Shown in pieces: positions 11,144 through 21,340 of a stretch of DNA of 64,000 nt (its first letter is position 1; each line of letters opens with the position of its first letter). The notes below the pieces were generated by a model. It saw only the letters and a program-made list of their open reading frames with translations, made no database searches and was not told the origin of the DNA. Origin of the DNA: Phocoena phocoena (lineage: Eukaryota; Chordata; Mammalia; Artiodactyla; Phocoenidae); the NCBI RefSeq assembly GCF_963924675.1, contig NC_089219.1, positions 153,594,288-153,658,287 on the forward strand, in the 5' to 3' direction. The translations under genes and the position numbers were made by a program.

Positions 11144-11477
11144 TGGCAGAGTCCTAATTTTTTTTTTTTAATTACTTTATTTATTTATTTTTGGCTGCAC
11201 TGGGTCTTCGTTGCTGCATGTGGGCTTTCTCTAGTTGTGGAGGGCGGGGCTACTCTTCGTTGCAGTGCGTGGGCTTCTCGTTGTGGTGGCTTCTCTTGTT
11301 GCGGAGCACGGGCTCTAGGCGTGCGGGCTCAGTAGTTGTGGCTTGTGAGCTCTAGAGCGCAGGCTCGGTAGTTGTGGCGCACGGGCTTAGTTGCTCCGCG
11401 GCATGTGGGATCTTCTCAGACCAGGGCTCGAACCTGTGTCTCCTGCATTAGCAGGCGGACTGGCAGAGTCCTAATTT
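11144..11477 (-). mobile_element. Long CHR-type SINE, 5'-truncated, perfect 17-bp TSD
   Basis: Minus-strand body at 11161-11460 with a T-rich tail on the left. Its right end stops at GCATTAGCAGGCGGAC, so the first ~30 bases of the SINE head (A-box region) are missing, while the B box is present. Flanking 17-bp repeats TGGCAGAGTCCTAATTT at 11144-11160 and 11461-11477 are identical, so the truncation happened at insertion rather than later. Confidence 0.95.
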
Positions 11478-11741
11478 GCCTGGTCACCTGGTCGCTGCCC
11501 TCCAAATTAACCTGCAGTTTCTTTCTCTCCTGAAGAGCTTACCCACCTCTGGGGAGAACGCTTCAATGTACTTGGAGGCCTCCTCCCCGCCCTCACTCAG
11601 CCCAGGACTTGGTGCCTGTAAGGAAAGGAAACAGCTCACTTATAAACTCATTCCAGCTGAGCCTCTTATGGAAACACTGACAGACCCTTCAAGCCTAGAC
11701 GCCAGCTCCTGAGGCGCCTTTGTAAAACCCCCGCCTCTGAG

Positions 11742-11751
11742 CTAAATATAG
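11742..11751. promoter_or_regulatory. MEF2-consensus-like site
   Basis: CTAAATATAG fits the MEF2 pattern YTAWWWWTAR. A few such matches are expected by chance in 64 kb, so this is only a candidate. Confidence 0.2.
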
Positions 11752-11799
11752 TCACGGGAGGCAAGGTGGTGCTGGTTTGGGAGGTGGGGAGGGACTAAG

Positions 11800-12000
11800 G
11801 AGAGGGGACAATGAAGCCTGGAGGAGAGTGGGAGGAGGGAAGAAAGGAGGGAGAAAGAAGAGGCAGCAGGGGTCTGAGGGAGGGAGAGAGAGAGAGCAGG
11901 GGAGAGACAGAGAAGAAATGGGGAGAAAATACGAAGAGATGCAGAAAAGAGTTGCAGGGAAAGAGATGAAAAAGAGAGCTGGAGAGATAGAGATCAGTCA
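11800..12000 (+). repeat. Purine-rich (GA/GGA) low-complexity tract
   Basis: About 200 bases consisting almost entirely of A and G on the plus strand, rich in GGGAG, GAGAGAG and AGAAG units. The 88-codon Arg/Glu/Gly-rich frame here is composition-driven. Confidence 0.85.
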
Positions 12001-13233
12001 GTCCCTGGGAAGGACAGTAAATCTCAGCAGTCCCGACTGGTGAAACGTGCTAGCTTGGTGGAGGGAGCACAGGGGGAACAACAGAGGTCGCCTGGGATAG
12101 GGATAGGTTGGGATGGCCCAGGTCTGGGGTCTGGCCACCTGCTGAAAGCCCTTGCTAATTGATCATCTGCTGGTGATGACTAGCACAGAGACAGTGCGCT
12201 TCTCCGGATCCCTGCCTGCCTCCCCACATCTTCATGAGGAGCCAGACCTGACATTACCTTACCCCCAAGGCAGTAGTTAAGGGGCCTAGGGTCCCAGCCA
12301 GTCTGCCTTTGGCCTTGGGTGGGGGTAGGGTGGTAATGACGGTGGTGGTGTGCCCTTCAGGATGGCCTGTCCTGAGTGAGGGTAGGATTAAGACATAGTA
12401 TAGTGAAAGAGTGCAGCCTCAGAAATCTTCTTCCTTAGCTTCAACCCCCTCCCTGTGGAGGCCATGGACGTAACAGGCAGGTGGAAGCAATGACCTGGCA
12501 GCACTGATGTGGAAATGAGTCGGGGCAGAGCAGCTGAGCTGAAGCCAACTGTGAGCTGGCTGAACTGGTGGGTTGTGGCGAGCCCAACGTGGGGGCGGGG
12601 GGTTCTGTGGGGAGGGAAGCGGGTGCTGAGGTACATGGGAGGAGAAGAAGGAACTGGAAGCCTGTCAGAGGGGTTTGGAGAGTCCACTGCATTTTGGTCT
12701 AAAACCTAAAACTGCGCGAGCACCACATGCAGCTAGGTTTGCTTTCACAGCAAGTGCTCTGGCCCCTTGGGGTGTGGGGTAGGCTCTGACCATGGCTGCT
12801 GGCTCTGTGGGGTGAGAGGTGAGTGGGGATCTGGAGGGAGGGTGGGTGTGTCTGCTGCTCTGAGGCTGCTCTGTAACCAGTTTGGGGCGGTGGTGAAGGG
12901 TGGGCATATCCAAAGCCTCAGGGAAGCAGGAGACTGGTGCTTCTCTCTTCCTCATCCCATTCCCTTTCTCTCACAGATTCTGGGAGGGAGTACCGGGCAA
13001 GGAAAGAGGGGAAAGTGGCTTGTTCTCTCACTGGTGTGTGAGCACAGGAGGAGATAGATAAATTAGCCTTGTCACCCTTTTCCCAGGCTCCACAGAGCAG
13101 AACGGTTCCTGTCCCCCGAGGGAAGATCAGCCATTATTTATGAGCTCCTCTGAAGGGGGCACTGCGGGTATATCCATCTTTGCTCCCCTCCCCCTAGCCC
13201 GGGAAGGGGGAGGGGAGGAGCTGGTGCTGCCTG

Positions 13234-13579
13234 CAGGCTCCTGCTTTCTTTTTTCCCTGTTTTAAAATTAATTTATTTATTTTTGGCTGCATTGGGTCTT
13301 CGTTGCTGTGCGCGGGCTTTCTCTAGTTGCGGAGAGCTTCGTTGCGGTGCGCGGGCTGCTCATTGCGGTGGCTTCTCGTTGAGGAGCACGGACTCTAGAG
13401 CACAGGCTCAGTAGTTGTGGCACATGGGCTCAGTAGTTGTGGCACACGGGCTTAGTTGCTCCGTGGTGTGTAGGTAGGATCTTCCGGGAGCAGGGCTCGA
13501 ACATGTGTCCCCTGCACTGGCAGGCAGATTCTTTACCAACCGCTGCACCACCAGGGGAGCCCCAGGCTCCTGCTTTCTT
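13234..13579 (-). mobile_element. Long CHR-type SINE with perfect 17-bp TSD
   Basis: Minus-strand body at 13251-13562: TTATTTATTTTTGGCTGCAT end on the left, repeated CAGTAGTTGTGGCAC units, and the SINE head on the right. It is flanked by CAGGCTCCTGCTTTCTT at 13234-13250 and 13563-13579. Confidence 0.96.
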
Positions 13580-14955
13580 AAAGGCACAGGAGACCCTTGC
13601 TGGAGAGACTGGGTCCGGCCCACACTGGAACCCGGGGCATCTTCCAGTTAAAACAGAGAGGTGCAACTGAGACCTACTGCAGGAGAAGCCGCTGATGGCA
13701 CAGGATAAGAGACACCCGTGTGAGTGGTGCAGGGGGCGTGGGGGTTTTCTACACCTGGCACCCTCAGGAGCAGCTTCCCTGGGTACTGCTAGCTTTGGCC
13801 CCAAACACAGCCAGCGGGATAGACAGAAGTTCAGTGGACCGACTGACATGAACCAAAGATTAAAGGCTGGGAATCTGGGGAATGGGTAGAGGCCTAGGTA
13901 CAGTCAGAGGATGGAAATAAAAATTTTCAAATCCTAAGTTTGGGGGTCAGGAAACAGCTCAAACCACATGATAGCCTGGCCTTTCTCCTTGTTGGTGAGG
14001 GTCCAAGGTCCCCAAAAAAGGAGCCCAGGCAGAAAAGGGAGAGAATGAGGGGCTAAGGGAAGGTAAGAACGCAGTGGTTAGAGGAGCTGGAATGGGAAAG
14101 GAAGGGAGGAGAGAGAATAAAGCAATGGCTGAATGGCAGGAACTTAGGTGGGCCAGGGATCTACAGCAGGGTGAGGAGAAGCAAGACGTGAGGTTGGAGA
14201 ACCTGGAGACAGGCTAAGGGAAGAGGCGGAGGGCGAGAGTGACAGAGCTACTGCAAGGCAGGCAGAGGGACAGAGAGAAAGTCAGGAACGCTGGGGAAAA
14301 GGAAAGGAGGAGGCAGGTGCGGGGGAGAGAGATGGGGGGTGTGGAGAAAGAGGCCTGTGAGCTCTGAGGAGTGGGCCGTCTCAGGCCCCAGGGAAGAAGG
14401 TAGGTGGGAGGAGAGGGGAGGGAGGGCGGAGGAGGGCAGTGAGCCAGCAAAGGAGAGGTTGCTGCTTTTTTCTGTCTCTTTCATTTCAATTGCTATCAAT
14501 AATACATTCCCAAGGAGCCGCCTTTGACAGCAATTAAAAAAGCATTTATGCTTCCAGAGAGAAATCGAAATGATTTCCTCCCACCTCCCTACGCTCTCTG
14601 GGCAACGGTCCCTAGCGATGATCTTCCTGGTGGTGTGCTGTCCAAACCTGGGACTCACTAGGGAAGGGATGGACAGGGGCCAGGGAGGATCCTCCACCCC
14701 CTTCCCAGGGGTGGAATATCTGAATGCTTTACACTGGGCTCTGGGTGTGGGGGTGGTGTGGGAGATGGGGTGGGGTGCAGAAGCGGGGATTTTAAATATG
14801 GCACCTTCGGAAAACCTTTCCTGATTACCGAACCTCAGCGGCACAGGGAGGCTGGCTGCCTCTTCAGCCTGACAGCTGGAGGTGACACCTGTCTTTGCTA
14901 AAGCACCAAGAATCCAGGAGGCTGCACCGTGAGGAGTAATTTCCAGAGCTGATTT
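13580..14955. other. Unique DNA, about 1.4 kb, with purine-rich stretches
   Basis: Purine-rich from about 14030 to 14460. Holds the candidate element at 14455-14620 and most of the longest open frame in the window (14248-15159, minus), both treated separately. Confidence 0.4.
14455..14620. promoter_or_regulatory. Candidate conserved noncoding element (unverified)
   Basis: An AT-richer island inside GC/purine-rich DNA with homeodomain-type cores (CAATTGCTATC, CAATAATACATTCC, CAATTAAAAAAGC). No repeat match that I recognise. Composition and motif density suggest an enhancer-like element; conservation has not been tested. Confidence 0.25.
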
Positions 14956-15188
14956 CAGTTCAGTAGGCGCTTTTTTTTTTTTTTTGGCGGTACGCGGGCC
15001 TCTCACTGTTGTGGCCTCTCCTGTTGCGGAGCCCAGGCTCCGGACGCGCAGGCTCAGCGGCCATGGCTCATGGGCCCAGCCGCTCAGCGGCATGTGGGAT
15101 TTTCCCGGACCGGGGCACGAACCTGCATCCCCTGCATCGGCAGGCGGACTCTCAACCACTGTGCCACCAGTGAAGCCCAGTTCAGCAG
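14956..15188 (-). mobile_element. Short CHR-2-like SINE
   Basis: Minus-strand body at about 14970-15177: T-tail, GCGGTACGCGGGCCTCTCAC, B box as the reverse complement of GGTTCGTGCCCCG, and head on the right. Imperfect flanks CAGTTCAGTAG (14956-14966) and CAGTTCAGCAG (15178-15188). Confidence 0.93.
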
Positions 15189-15370
15189 ACTTTTACCAAG
15201 CTTCTACTGTGTGCCAGGACCTCTGACAGGTGGTGAGGTGTTTCAGAAAGAGTAAGAGGGTCTTGGTCCTCTAGGAACTTATTGTCTGATGGGCAAAGAG
15301 ACATATTGAACTACACAAAGAACTGTGGTACTAGGCAGATGGCGCAGGAGGCACTGGGAGCATGACAGAT
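15189..15370 (-). repeat. L2 LINE fragment
   Basis: Antisense L2 3' end order: CTTCTACTGTGTGCCAGGAC, TGGTCCTCTAGGAACTTATT, GTCTGATGGGCAAAGAGACA. Confidence 0.7.
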
Positions 15371-15489
15371 TCATACAGGAGGGGGATAGAGAAGGCGAGA
15401 AGGACAAGTCGATGGGAGAAGCTCTTTCCCAGGATGGGGAATGGGGCGGGAGGGGGGCAGGGATGATCACTGATCCATTGCCTCCTTAC

Positions 15490-15670
15490 CCCCGTGAGCC
15501 AGGCTTTGTGCCTGGCACTTTATATACATTACCTTTTACTTGACCCCTCATAGCTACCCTACAAGGAAGCAAATATTTTAACAGACTAGGGAACCAAGGA
15601 TCAGTGAGGTCATATAGCTTGCTGGAGGTCACCCAGCTGGTTAGTGACAGAGCCAGGATGAAAGATAGCA
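15490..15670 (+). repeat. MIR fragment
   Basis: TTTGTGCCTGGCACTTTATA, GACTAGGGAACCAAGGATCA, GTCACCCAGCTGGTTAGTGA and CAGAGCCAGGATG, in MIR plus order. Confidence 0.8.
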
Positions 15671-15724
15671 GTCTTTTCCTCACCATCCTGTTCTGTTTCC
15701 CATTGGGAATGTTTAATTCCAGAG

Positions 15725-16525
15725 CCTGCCACTCAGCAATTTCATGTCTAGGAATTTATCCTACAGATGTCCTTGCCCATGAGCACAATGACCTTGTATG
15801 CAGAGTTGCTCACTGCAACATCCTTTTTCATAGCAAAGGATTGGAAACGACCTAGTGTCCATCATAGGGGACTGGTTAAATGGATTTGTAGACAATGGAA
15901 TACCCTGCAATCATCAAGAGAAGTGGAGAGGTACTTCCCTGGTGGTGCAGTGGTTAAGAATCCACCTGCCAATGCAGGGAACACGGGTTCGATCCCTGTT
16001 CTAGGAAGATCCCACATGCCGCAGAGCAACTAAGCCCGTGTGCCACTACTGAAGCCCGCATGCCTAGAGCCCGTGCTCCGCAACAAGAGAAGCCACTGCA
16101 ATGAGAAACTCGCATGCTGCAATGAAGACCCAATGCAACCAAAAATAAATAAATAAAATTGATTCTTAAAAAAAAATAATAAAGAAGTGGAGAGCACTTT
16201 ATGTATGGATATGGAATAATTACAGGAACACATTGTTTAGTAAAAAAATACAAGCACAGAGCAATGTGTTTAATATACGATCATTTCTTTTAAAAGGGGG
16301 GAAAGAATATTTATACATAATTACTTCTTTTGCACAATGTATCCATGGAAGGAAGTATAGAAAACAGGTAACAGTAGTTGCTTCTGGGAAGAGTAACTAC
16401 ATGTTTGGGGATCAAGAGTGGAGGAAGACTTTTCATGGTATGTTCTTTTGTAACATGAGTTTTGGGCTTTTTGAATATATGACCTATTACAAATAGAGAA
16501 ATAGAATTAAAAACAAATGTCCTGG
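15725..16525 (+). repeat. Old L1M 3' region, split by a SINE
   Basis: 15725-15930 and 16183-16525 form one diverged L1M: the C-terminal ORF2 region (AGGAATTTATCCTACAGATG, GGACTGGTTAAATGGATTTG) and then its 3' UTR. The CHR SINE at 15931-16182 separates the halves. Confidence 0.75.
15919..16194 (+). mobile_element. CHR-type SINE inserted in L1M, with TSD
   Basis: Body at 15931-16182, with head ACTTCCCTGGTGGTGCAGTG, B box GGTTCGATCCCTG and an AAATAAATAAATAAA tail. It is flanked by AGAAGTGGAGAG at 15919-15930 and 16183-16194. It is shorter than the long form because one internal CAACTACTGAGCC unit is missing. Confidence 0.95.
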
Positions 16526-16559
16526 CCTAGGCGAGGTGCAGTCTTAATGAGCAGGAAAG

Positions 16560-16690
16560 TGGAGATGACAGTTTAGGGCAGCAGTGGAGAGCTTGTTGAT
16601 ATTGGCTTTAGAAAAACCTGGATTTGGATCTGCACACTGACGCAGCTCCAGGTCTTCAGACAAGTTACTTCACCTCATTGAATCCCAGTT
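16560..16690 (-). repeat. MIR fragment
   Basis: Antisense MIR: AAAAACCTGGATTTGGATCT, CAGACAAGTTACTTCACCTC. Confidence 0.7.
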
Positions 16691-16700
16691 GACACATGTA

Positions 16701-17279
16701 ACTAGGGACTCTCCCTCCTCGTGGGGAAGACGGGTGACGGTGCAGGCAGGCACTTAGAGTGCCTCTCTGTGCTGAATCTCAGAAAGTGGTAGCTGTGCCA
16801 CCATGGGCCCTGGAAAAAACAGAGAAAAGGAGAGCTTGGGTGCTGTTCATGTCTGGTCAAGAGTAAGAACGCCTCGCTGCTTCTTGATGCCTCACTGGTT
16901 CAGAGCATCCCTGAGCATACCTGTGCTGCTTGAAAACCTGGCGTCCTCTGAGTGGCCGGGGCAGGAGGAAGTATGGAATTCATCACGCTGGCTGTGCTGG
17001 CTCAGTAGCAGCGCCCTCTTGCCTGGGCAGAGCTGGCCTCCACCGGGAACTGCTGGGCCCCACCAAAAGTCTCCATCTGGCCAGAAACCCTGAGGGCAAC
17101 CCCAGCCTTGCTCCAACTTGACGGCTATGTCTATCGTCTTTTTGGCAAGGAGCTTTCAGTTGTCTTCAAAGACTTTCTCTCCAGACCAAAGGCGATGCCT
17201 TTCTGGAGGTTGCACTTTGTGTGACCCCACATCAGGTGGGGAGAGAGACAGAGGGCTGTCAGGTGACCTGGCAGGCTGG
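16701..17279. other. Unique sequence, nothing recognised
   Basis: No repeat or domain recognised. The 96-codon frame at 16803-17093 has no motif. Confidence 0.4.
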
Positions 17280-17400
17280 AGTCAGAAGATATCTGTCCAA
17301 ACTGTGAGCTCCAGGTCCTTCACTCCAACTCCCTAAGCCTCAGTTTTCTCATCTGTAGAATGGAGATGCACCTGTGATGATCAAATATACAGTAAAAGCA
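17280..17400 (-). repeat. MIR fragment
   Basis: Antisense MIR: CCTAAGCCTCAGTTTTCTCA and TCTGTAGAATGGAGATG. Confidence 0.75.
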
Positions 17401-17789
17401 CTGTGTTAGCAGGAAATCTGCCTGAAGCACACTTTCTTTTTCTTAGGATGGTTGTGTTACAGACAGTTGTGGAGACTGAAACGGGCCTCAAGTCAAGTCA
17501 AACCAAAACAGGATCCGCCAGGGGTTTCAAAGGAACATGATGAGGCTGTGCTAGTTCTGCTCCTGCTGCTTGGGAGGGACCTATGGGCGGGCAGGTGAGC
17601 ATTGGGTAGGGAAGAGAGGCTGAGTGGGCTAGCTGCAGAGACTTTTCTGGGGTTTTTCTCCACTCACTCAACAACCAGGAATGGGTATCCCTTTATTGGT
17701 TCTATTGGGAGATTCTAAGAAAAGGTAAGACATGGATGGCCCCATCCTTGAGAAACCCTCAGGCAAATGTGGGGGCAGAGATTATTCAG
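17401..17789. other. Unique sequence, nothing recognised
   Basis: No repeat or coding signature recognised. Confidence 0.4.
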
Positions 17790-18075
17790 TCATTCAACAA
17801 ACACTTATGGAACCACTTGTGAAAATGGTTGTGAAAGATGCATAGAATGGATCAGCCATGGTCCCTGCTTTCTAGAAGTTTATAGTGTAGCAGGGAAGAT
17901 CATTCGTGGCACATAAGGCTGTATTTTCATAAGAGAAATCACCACTGTGCCAACTAATTTTGTGAGAACTGAACGAACATGGGGCATGAGTGCTCAAGGC
18001 CAGGGAGGCTCAACTAAGAAAGGCTTCCTGAGGAGGCTGGAGCTAGGTTAGTGGGACCAGAACCAAGAGGCCACA
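17790..18075 (-). repeat. L2 LINE fragment
   Basis: Antisense L2: CAGTCATTCAACAAACACTT, CATGGTCCCTGCTTTCTAGA, and farther on AGAAAGGCTTCCTGAGGAGG. Confidence 0.72.
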
Positions 18076-19129
18076 CTGAGGGGAGGCAGGTGTCCCTTCA
18101 GGAGAGTGATGTGTGACGAGCTAAGACGGCTGCTGGTAGGTGGACTGGGGCCCTGGGGCAGTATGGGCCCCTCTCCAAAGCTCCCATCAGCCATGCAGCT
18201 GTATTGCTGCCTTGCTCTGTAGGGGGGAATAAACTGCTTATTATTTTCCCCTCAGCCTCACCCAGGCAGCTCACCCTGCTAAACACCAGAGTGAAAGGGA
18301 CCTGTAAATGTCTGGCAGGGGCTCACATCAGATCTGGCCACTGGAGTGGCAGGGCCTGGTTGGCTCCTGGCTCATGCTGACCTCGGTCTAGCCAGAGGCA
18401 CCAGGCACCTGGGTCACCTGCTTTGTGTCTGAGTTGAAACCCGCCCATGTTGGGGATGGCGACTCTGCCTCTGTCTGCTGGGTCTCTCTGTCCAGCTGGC
18501 CTGGTGGATTCACATAAATATTGATTGTCTGCTCAGCCATCTGGGAAGGGAGAGAGAGAGAGAGAGAGGGAGAGAGAGAGAGCGCGAAGCCGGGCAGTGG
18601 GGAGAGCCCTGTCAGGCAGCCCTGGATGGATAGAGTGCTCTCGCTGAAGGCTGACCAAGGCCCCCTTTGGCCTTCTCCCCGTAGGAGAGGCAGGAATCCT
18701 AGGGTGGAGAGCACCCTGGAGGTTGGTGCACACCAAGTTCAGAAGAGTGCTAACCTCGGAGCACTCGATGAGGAGCATGCCAGCAGAGAGACCAAGGGGG
18801 TCTACGGTCGTATTTGTGGTGGTTTATTTCTTAAGCAAAGAAGGGCTACACGCCTGTTCCTGATCTTGTTCTCTGTATCCTTCTCTATGTCTGAATAGTT
18901 CATAATACATTTTGTTTAGTGACCTTGAGAGTTCACTGACTCCTTCCACAAGCCTCTAGGCAAGACTTCAGCAACGTACTGGAAATTGGTGATGTTCTAG
19001 CCTAAGTTTAAAGCTTTGAAGAAGGAATTCCCAAGACCCCAACACAACCCAGGCGGCGTCCCGCTACCTGCTCTTCCTCCAGCTTTGTCGGGGACGTTGT
19101 TCCTTCTCTGGGCTCTGGGCAGCAGCCCT
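18076..19129. other. Unique sequence with a GA microsatellite
   Basis: Apart from the GA repeat at 18549-18582 no feature is recognised. The open frames at 18388-18898 overlap one another across the GA tract and owe their Arg/Glu or Leu/Ser content to it. Confidence 0.4.
18549..18582. repeat. (GA)n microsatellite, interrupted
   Basis: Two blocks of GA units separated by a GGG interruption. Confidence 0.95.
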
Positions 19130-19240
19130 ATAGCATTCCTTAAGTCCCCCAGTCAGACTGTAAACTCTGTGGGGGCAGAGACCCCTCCTGTGTTGGCGCT
19201 GGGCACACAGCAGGCACCTAATTAGTGTTAGCTGAAATGC
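19130..19240 (+). repeat. L2 LINE 3' end fragment
   Basis: CAGACTGTAAACTCTGTGGG, GGCAGAGACCCC and GGGCACACAGCAGGCACCTA, in L2 plus order. Confidence 0.75.
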
Positions 19241-19274
19241 TGGGGAAAAATCAGCCCAGGCGAGGGTGCTTTCA

Positions 19275-19500
19275 TAGATGGGGAAGCGTGACACAAAGAG
19301 CACAAGCTTTGGGGTCAGACCTGGATTTGAACCTGAGCCCTGACACATATCAGCTGTGTGACAGGGGGTGTCACTTCACCTCTCTACTCTGGGGTTCCCT
19401 GATCTGTAAAAAGGCAATAATGATAGTGCCTACCTCATGGGGCATTACACGGGTAAACGATCTAATGTACAGAATGCGGCTGGTCCATAATTGGTGCTAA
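19275..19500 (-). repeat. MIR fragment (nearly full)
   Basis: Antisense MIR from GGGGTCAGACCTGGATTTGA through CAGCTGTGTGACAGG, TTCCCTGATCTGTAAAAAGG, and ATAGTGCCTACCTCATGGGG to the 5' part. Confidence 0.88.
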
Positions 19501-20214
19501 AATCCTAAAATCCCCAGCCCCCATCCTGAGCAGTTCAATTCCCAAGAAGCTTCTTGAAGCTCCTGATGGAGATGTTCTTATATCTTTGTCCTTGTCTTAG
19601 TCTGTTTCTGTGTCGTCTCGTTTCTGATTCTGTCACAGCTCTTTTTTTTTTTTTTTGTCAGTTTTTCTTTCTCCCCTTTCTGTTTCTCTCATTACCTTTC
19701 CCCCAACCCACTTTCTTAATTATCTTCCTCTCCACCCCCTCCCTCCCTTCTTCTTTCCCTCCTTCTTTCTCCTGATTCCTACCCTCCAGGGCCTCTGTGT
19801 GACTGTACTTCTCACCTTGCTGGCTGTGTTTCACATTCCTCTATTCAAGGCATACGATGACTCTCCTTAGTGCATTCAAGGAAATGAGCGAAAAGAAAGC
19901 AGACAAGTAGCTGCTGTCCACGGAGGCCATGTTTGATAATCAGTCATTTCTGGGAAAAGCTCTTAACTCTTGGAACCCAAATGGCTCCTATCCCATGGTT
20001 ATTGCTCCTACTTCCCAAGGGCCCCAGTCTCCATCAGGGTCCTCTGCAAACCAACAGCAAGGCCTTGAAAATCGTGTCATCCAGGCAATGGACTCCTTCT
20101 CTGAGTCCACTCCCAGGTCAGGATTCTGCAGGACCCTGGAGGGAGGGGACGTTGTTTGGAGGATCAGGAAGCTCTCATCTAATGGGAGAGTCAGCACCCT
20201 CATGAGTCAGACCT
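19501..20214. other. Pyrimidine-rich then unique sequence
   Basis: 19640-19785 is strongly T/C-rich, with a T-run at about 19642-19656 and CCTCCCTCCCTTCTTCTTTCC-like text. The rest has no recognised feature. Confidence 0.45.
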
Positions 20215-20400
20215 GACACAAGCTCAGAAAACAAGCAATAAACAGGAAGCAACTTTCTTCCTGAGCACTGAAGAGCCGTGCCATTTAGAACAAAACAGAT
20301 TTAACCAGAGAAGACTTCTTGGAGGAGGTGAGTATACGGCAGGGATTGAAAAGAGGACTTGGCGGGGGCGCGGACACCAAGATAGAGAATAATGGCCCAG
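20215..20400 (-). repeat. Probable L2 fragment
   Basis: AAGCAATAAACAGGAAGCAA followed by AGAGAAGACTTCTTGGAGGA and GGTGAGTATACGGCAGGGAT resembles antisense L2. Diverged. Confidence 0.5.
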
Positions 20401-20824
20401 GTCCTCTCAGAGGGCAGGTGAGGGTACCCAGGTTGTGCTGTGTTCAGGAACTGTGCGTTTAGTTTCACAGGTTGGAGCCAAGAGCCATCATAATGAAATT
20501 AGATTGGTAGGGAAGGGACAGCAGGAAGACAGGTTTCCCCAGAGCAACTGGGTCAAATCCAAGGATGTCAGGCTGTCAGTCTCTGGGACATGCAGATTCT
20601 TGGGCTGCTGGTGCCACTTCCCTCCTGGAAAAAATGAAAATGGTGCAGTTACTCCCCTAGCCCTGAGCCCCCTAGACTGCTTTTTGGGAGAAGCCCACCC
20701 TGCAGGAGGGAGGGGCAAGGTGAGGTGGGGTAGAAGGTGAGTGATTTCATTTGACTTTCTCGTATGTGGGGGTGGGGGGGAGGGTACATCAGGATCTTAA
20801 AGTATGCATCTCTGCTTCTAGTCT
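20401..20824. other. Unique sequence, nothing recognised
   Basis: Ends in a short G-rich run near 20768-20784. No other feature. Confidence 0.4.
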
Positions 20825-20895
20825 ATGTGTGAACTAAGATCCCACATGCCACACGGCGTGGCCAAAAAGGAAAAAAAAAGTTAAAAATTAAACTG
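20825..20895 (+). mobile_element. CHRS-type SINE, 3' fragment
   Basis: GAACTAAGATCCCACATGCC, ACACGGCGTGGCC and an A-rich tail match the 3' half of the short CHRS form. The tRNA head is absent. Confidence 0.8.
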
Positions 20896-20974
20896 TACCT
20901 GAAAAAGACATGTTTTTGTAAATCTGTGTAAATGGGAGCGTATGTGTATGTATATACGTGAGACCCAGGGCCAT

Positions 20975-21340
20975 ACCCCGACTGTTTTTTTTAAATTAAT
21001 TAATTAATTTTTATTTGTTTATTTTTGGCTGCATTGGGTCTTCGTTGCTGCGCGTGGGCTTTTCTCTAGTTGCCGTGAGCTGGGTCTTCTCTTTAGTTGC
21101 GGTGCGCAGGCTTCTCATTGCAGTGGCTTCTCTTGCTGCGGAGCACGGGCTCTAGGCGCGCGGACTTCAGTAGTTGTGGCTTGCGGGCTTTCGAGCACAG
21201 GCTCAGTAGTTGTGGCGCACAGGCTTAGCTGCTCCGTGGCATATGGGAACTTCACGGAACAGGGCTCGAACCCGTGTCCCCTGCATTGGCAGGTGGATTC
21301 TTAACCACCGTGCCACCAGGGAAGTCCCACCCCGACTGTT
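20975..21340 (-). mobile_element. Long CHR-type SINE with TSD
   Basis: Minus-strand body at 20987-21328 with a TTAATTAATTAATT tail on the left and the head on the right. It is flanked by ACCCCGACTGTT at 20975-20986 and 21329-21340. Confidence 0.96.

Larger units (their letters stand above)
11478..13233. other. Mostly unique purine-rich DNA, about 1.75 kb
   Basis: Contains a strongly purine-rich stretch and a MEF2-like site, both listed separately. No coding domain recognised. Confidence 0.4.

Noticed and set aside
11777..12043. 88-codon Arg/Glu/Gly-rich frame as a small basic protein.
   Set aside because: It lies in a low-complexity purine tract that by composition encodes these residues and lacks stop codons.
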